Of a stretch of 7,857 bases of DNA, positions 5,957-7,857 are shown one piece after another. The position numbers and the translations under genes are program-made. Source of the stretch: an uncultured Polyangiaceae bacterium (GTDB lineage Bacteria > Myxococcota_A > Polyangia > Polyangiales > Polyangiaceae); NCBI GenBank assembly GCA_938004815.1, contig CALKVR010000757.1:1-7857 (forward strand), in the 5' to 3' direction. The notes beneath the pieces were generated by a model. The model did no database searches, was not told the origin of the DNA, and saw only the letters and a program-made list of their open reading frames with translations. Position 1 is the first letter of the stretch, and each line of letters begins with the position of its first letter.

Positions 5957-7513
5957 TCAAGGGGCGATGGCGTCGAGGAGGGCGCGCAGCTCGATGATGG
6001 CCTCGCAGTCGAGGCACTGCGACCCCTGCCCGATCAGGCCGTCGAGCAGCTCGACGGCGACCGCGACGTCGCTCGGGCTCCGCGACCGCATCGCCTGGGC
6101 AGCCGCGAGGATCCCGTCGTTGCGACGCGTGAGCGCGTCGTGCCCGCGCAGGCCGAGCCAGTTCTTGTGGTAGGTCCCGAGCAACATCGGCTCGCCTGCC
6201 ACGACGCCCGCCACCTGCACGTCGATGAACTCGGTCGGGAGCTCGGTGGTGAACACCGCCGAGCAGACCGCCTCGAGGCGCACGTGGTGCGGCGTGACGC
6301 TGTTCGAGCCGATGGTGCCGCCCCCGGGGAGCACCGCGCCGTCGACGCTGGCGGTGGGGAGCCCGACGGCGCGCAAGAGCGGCGGCAGCTGGATGTTGGC
6401 GACCACGGATGTCGCGTGGATGCCGAACGTCGCGCCGAACCGCGCGTCGAAGACGCGGTCTGCGTCTTCGACCGCGGCGACGTAGAAACGCGGCCCCCGC
6501 CCCGCAGCCGAGACGTCGTCGATGAGGGCGCTCGCGAGGGGTGCGGGGCCCGTCGGCAGATCCGCGGCGATCTGCGCCACCGAGAGCCGCGTGCCGCCCG
6601 CCGCGGCGGCGCGGATCGTGTCGAGCAGCCCGGAGTCGGCCGAGGCGCCACCGTCGGTGATGAGCACGATGTGGCCGATCGGGCCGGTGGCGCCGGCGGC
6701 GTCGATGCCCGCCTTGATGCCGGCCCGGAAGTCGTTGCCGCTCCGGGCGACGAGGCTGATCGCTTCGACGGGCAGACCGCCGTACGGGGTGTCGGGCGCG
6801 ACGGGCCCGTCGACCTCGACGCGGACGTCGCCCGCGAACGTCAGCACCGCGAGCGAGTCGCCCGCGACACCGTCGGCGGCCATGCCGCGCGCCAGCGCCA
6901 GGATCGAGGCTTGCGCGAGAGGGAGGCCCGAGGAGGCGCTCGAGGAGACGTCGACGAGGGCGACGACACGCAGCGGATCGCGCTGGCGCGGCGGTACGAG
7001 GAGATCGAGCTCGAGCGCGCCTTGCACCGAGCTCGCGTCGCCGACCTGGAACCACCGCAGCGAGACGGGCTCGGCCATGACCTCCGACGCGGTCGCGGCG
7101 CTGACCCCGTAGTAGGCGAGGAACTCTTCGGACCTCAGGTGAACCGGGTCGGGCTGCACCGGCGGCGTGGCCTGGAGCGATGCGCGAGCGTACTGGGCGC
7201 CAGCCGTGCTCGGGTTGCCGTGGACGGAGACGTTGATGGTCGACGGGGTGAGCGCCTGCCCGCACACGTCGATGAGCGATGCGCCACCGCTGCTGCTGCT
7301 CCCGCTCGCCGCGCTCGAGCTCGACGTGTTGCCGTCGTCCTGCGTGACGACGTCGTCGTTCGCCGGGCTCGCGCCCGCCCCCGACGTGTCGCCCGGCCCC
7401 GTGCTCGTGGTGCCGCCAGGGCCCAGGCCCCCCTCGCCGCCGTCACCGAAGTCGGCGGAGTCGCAGCCGGCCAGCATCGAGAGCAACAGAAACGTCAGGG
7501 TCGGTCGAAGCAT
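5957..7513 (-). CDS. VWA-domain lipoprotein (YfbK-like core)
   Basis: The 518-residue protein begins with a lipoprotein signal (MLRPTLTFLLLSMLAGC) with a canonical L-A-G-C lipobox and Cys17 as the lipidated residue. A disordered Gly/Ser/Thr/Asp-rich linker spans about 18-78. LRSEEFLAYYG at about 126-136 resembles the segment before the VWA domain in the YfbK family. The VWA domain runs about 180-350: the metal-site motif D188-V-S-S-S is intact and ITDGG at 285-289 supplies the second Asp. The loop that usually holds the metal-binding Thr reads SGNDFRAGI (258-266), with Asn in its place. The C-terminal part is unassigned and includes a C500-x2-C503 pair. ATG 7513 is set by GAGGAG 6 nt upstream. 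It probably acts at the cell envelope in metal-dependent protein binding; the partner is unknown. Confidence 0.88.
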   Translation of the reverse strand: MLRPTLTFLLLSMLAGCDSADFGDGGEGGLGPGGTTSTGPGDTSGAGASPANDDVVTQDDGNTSSSSAASGSSSSGGASLIDVCGQALTPSTINVSVHGNPSTAGAQYARASLQATPPVQPDPVHLRSEEFLAYYGVSAATASEVMAEPVSLRWFQVGDASSVQGALELDLLVPPRQRDPLRVVALVDVSSSASSGLPLAQASILALARGMAADGVAGDSLAVLTFAGDVRVEVDGPVAPDTPYGGLPVEAISLVARSGNDFRAGIKAGIDAAGATGPIGHIVLITDGGASADSGLLDTIRAAAAGGTRLSVAQIAADLPTGPAPLASALIDDVSAAGRGPRFYVAAVEDADRVFDARFGATFGIHATSVVANIQLPPLLRAVGLPTASVDGAVLPGGGTIGSNSVTPHHVRLEAVCSAVFTTELPTEFIDVQVAGVVAGEPMLLGTYHKNWLGLRGHDALTRRNDGILAAAQAMRSRSPSDVAVAVELLDGLIGQGSQCLDCEAIIELRALLDAIAP

Positions 7514-7519
7514 GTCCGG

Positions 7520-7525
7520 CTCCTC
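7520..7525 (-). promoter_or_regulatory. Strong ribosome binding site of the VWA lipoprotein gene
   Basis: GAGGAG on the minus strand stands 6 nt before ATG 7513, in the 16-nt gap after the stop of the Cys-rich gene. It fixes the start and suggests that the two genes share an mRNA. Confidence 0.75.
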
Positions 7526-7529
7526 GGGG

Positions 7530-7857
7530 CTAAGGGCAAGCGGCGGGGCAATCGAGCGCGGCCTTGTCGGCGCACACCAGATCCCACGCGATGCAGCTAC
7601 AAAAGCTATCACTCTGGGCGACGAGGTCGACACAGCAGGCGTCGGCCGTGCCGGCGCAAGCGCCGACCGCCATCGCCCCGCCGACCAGGAACGGCGAGTG
7701 GCACATGCCCGGCGCGCAGGTCGGCCCGCCCACCTCCGAGCAGAAGCCGGCCTCGGTGCACGTCCGGCCGGGGCAGCACCCCGCGTCGTCTGCGCAAGGC
7801 GCGCCGGCCTTGCCGCAACCGGCGACCGGGACCGTCGCGCAGACGGCGCCGAGGTCG
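7530..7857 (-). CDS. Cys-rich probable exported protein, C-terminal part
   Basis: Only the last 108 residues are in the window; the gene begins beyond the right edge. The reading frame was followed to the edge and ends at TAG 7530-7532. The segment holds many Cys, in two blocks. The first, GCGKAGAPCADDAGCCPGRT followed by CTEAGFC, has the C-x(n)-CC-x(3)-C-x(4)-C spacing of small disulfide-bonded modules. The second, DSFCSCIAWDLVCADKAALDC, matches the DxFC..xxWDxxC pattern that I associate with myxobacterial secreted Cys-rich proteins, here with Ser between the two Cys. Such density suggests a disulfide-rich protein outside the cytoplasm, but its signal peptide and N-terminus are not visible. 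It lies 16 nt upstream of the VWA lipoprotein gene, so a shared envelope role is likely. Its exact function is unknown. Confidence 0.75.
   Translation of the reverse strand, partial: DLGAVCATVPVAGCGKAGAPCADDAGCCPGRTCTEAGFCSEVGGPTCAPGMCHSPFLVGGAMAVGACAGTADACCVDLVAQSDSFCSCIAWDLVCADKAALDCPAACP

Noticed and set aside
5940..7265. A 441-codon minus-strand frame within the VWA gene
   Set aside because: It is extremely Arg-rich and out of frame with the lipobox and VWA motifs, so it is a frame shadow.
7514..7633. Longer N-terminus for the VWA lipoprotein
   Set aside because: The extension overlaps the Cys-rich gene and would place 40 residues before a clean lipoprotein signal; GAGGAG before ATG 7513 fixes the start.

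Overview
The window is very GC-rich and gene-dense, with strong G/C preference at third codon positions. The Gly/Ser/Thr-rich linker behind a lipobox, the Cys-rich secreted-type protein and the long TPR lipoprotein together suggest a myxobacterium (Myxococcota, probably Polyangiales). This is an inference from protein style; there is no rRNA or other marker gene in the window.

Layout: positions 1 to about 593 hold no gene I can support with confidence. This stretch carries degenerate GCGGTTGCGACC-like dodecamers and a 33-bp tandem duplication, then a segment (460 to about 600) that looks coding in one frame only. A GNAT acetyltransferase follows on the + strand (594-1235). It converges, with an 11-nt gap, on a run of minus-strand genes that fills the rest of the window. 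Read in transcription order from the right edge, these are: the 3' end of a Cys-rich probably exported protein (7857-7530), a VWA-domain lipoprotein (7513-5957), glnD for the PII uridylyltransferase/uridylyl-removing enzyme (5889-3124), a TPR-repeat probable lipoprotein (3152-2094), and an alpha/beta hydrolase of the epoxide hydrolase/haloalkane dehalogenase type (2089-1247).

The spacing suggests two tightly linked pairs or groups. The Cys-rich gene and the VWA gene are 16 nt apart, and the VWA ribosome binding site lies in that gap. glnD overlaps the TPR gene by 29 bp, and the TPR gene is followed 4 nt later by the hydrolase gene. The 67 nt between the VWA gene and glnD could hold the glnD promoter, but I see no convincing promoter or terminator there.

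Functionally, glnD is a core nitrogen-status sensor. No PII (glnB/glnK), amtB or glnA gene lies beside it here. The VWA and Cys-rich proteins look like envelope or surface components. I found no CRISPR array, transposase, tRNA, rRNA or defence system. Most of the window is ordinary chromosomal sequence; the oddities are the repeat-bearing left region, the apparent frame change at the start of the GNAT gene, the glnD/TPR overlap, and the lineage-style surface proteins.
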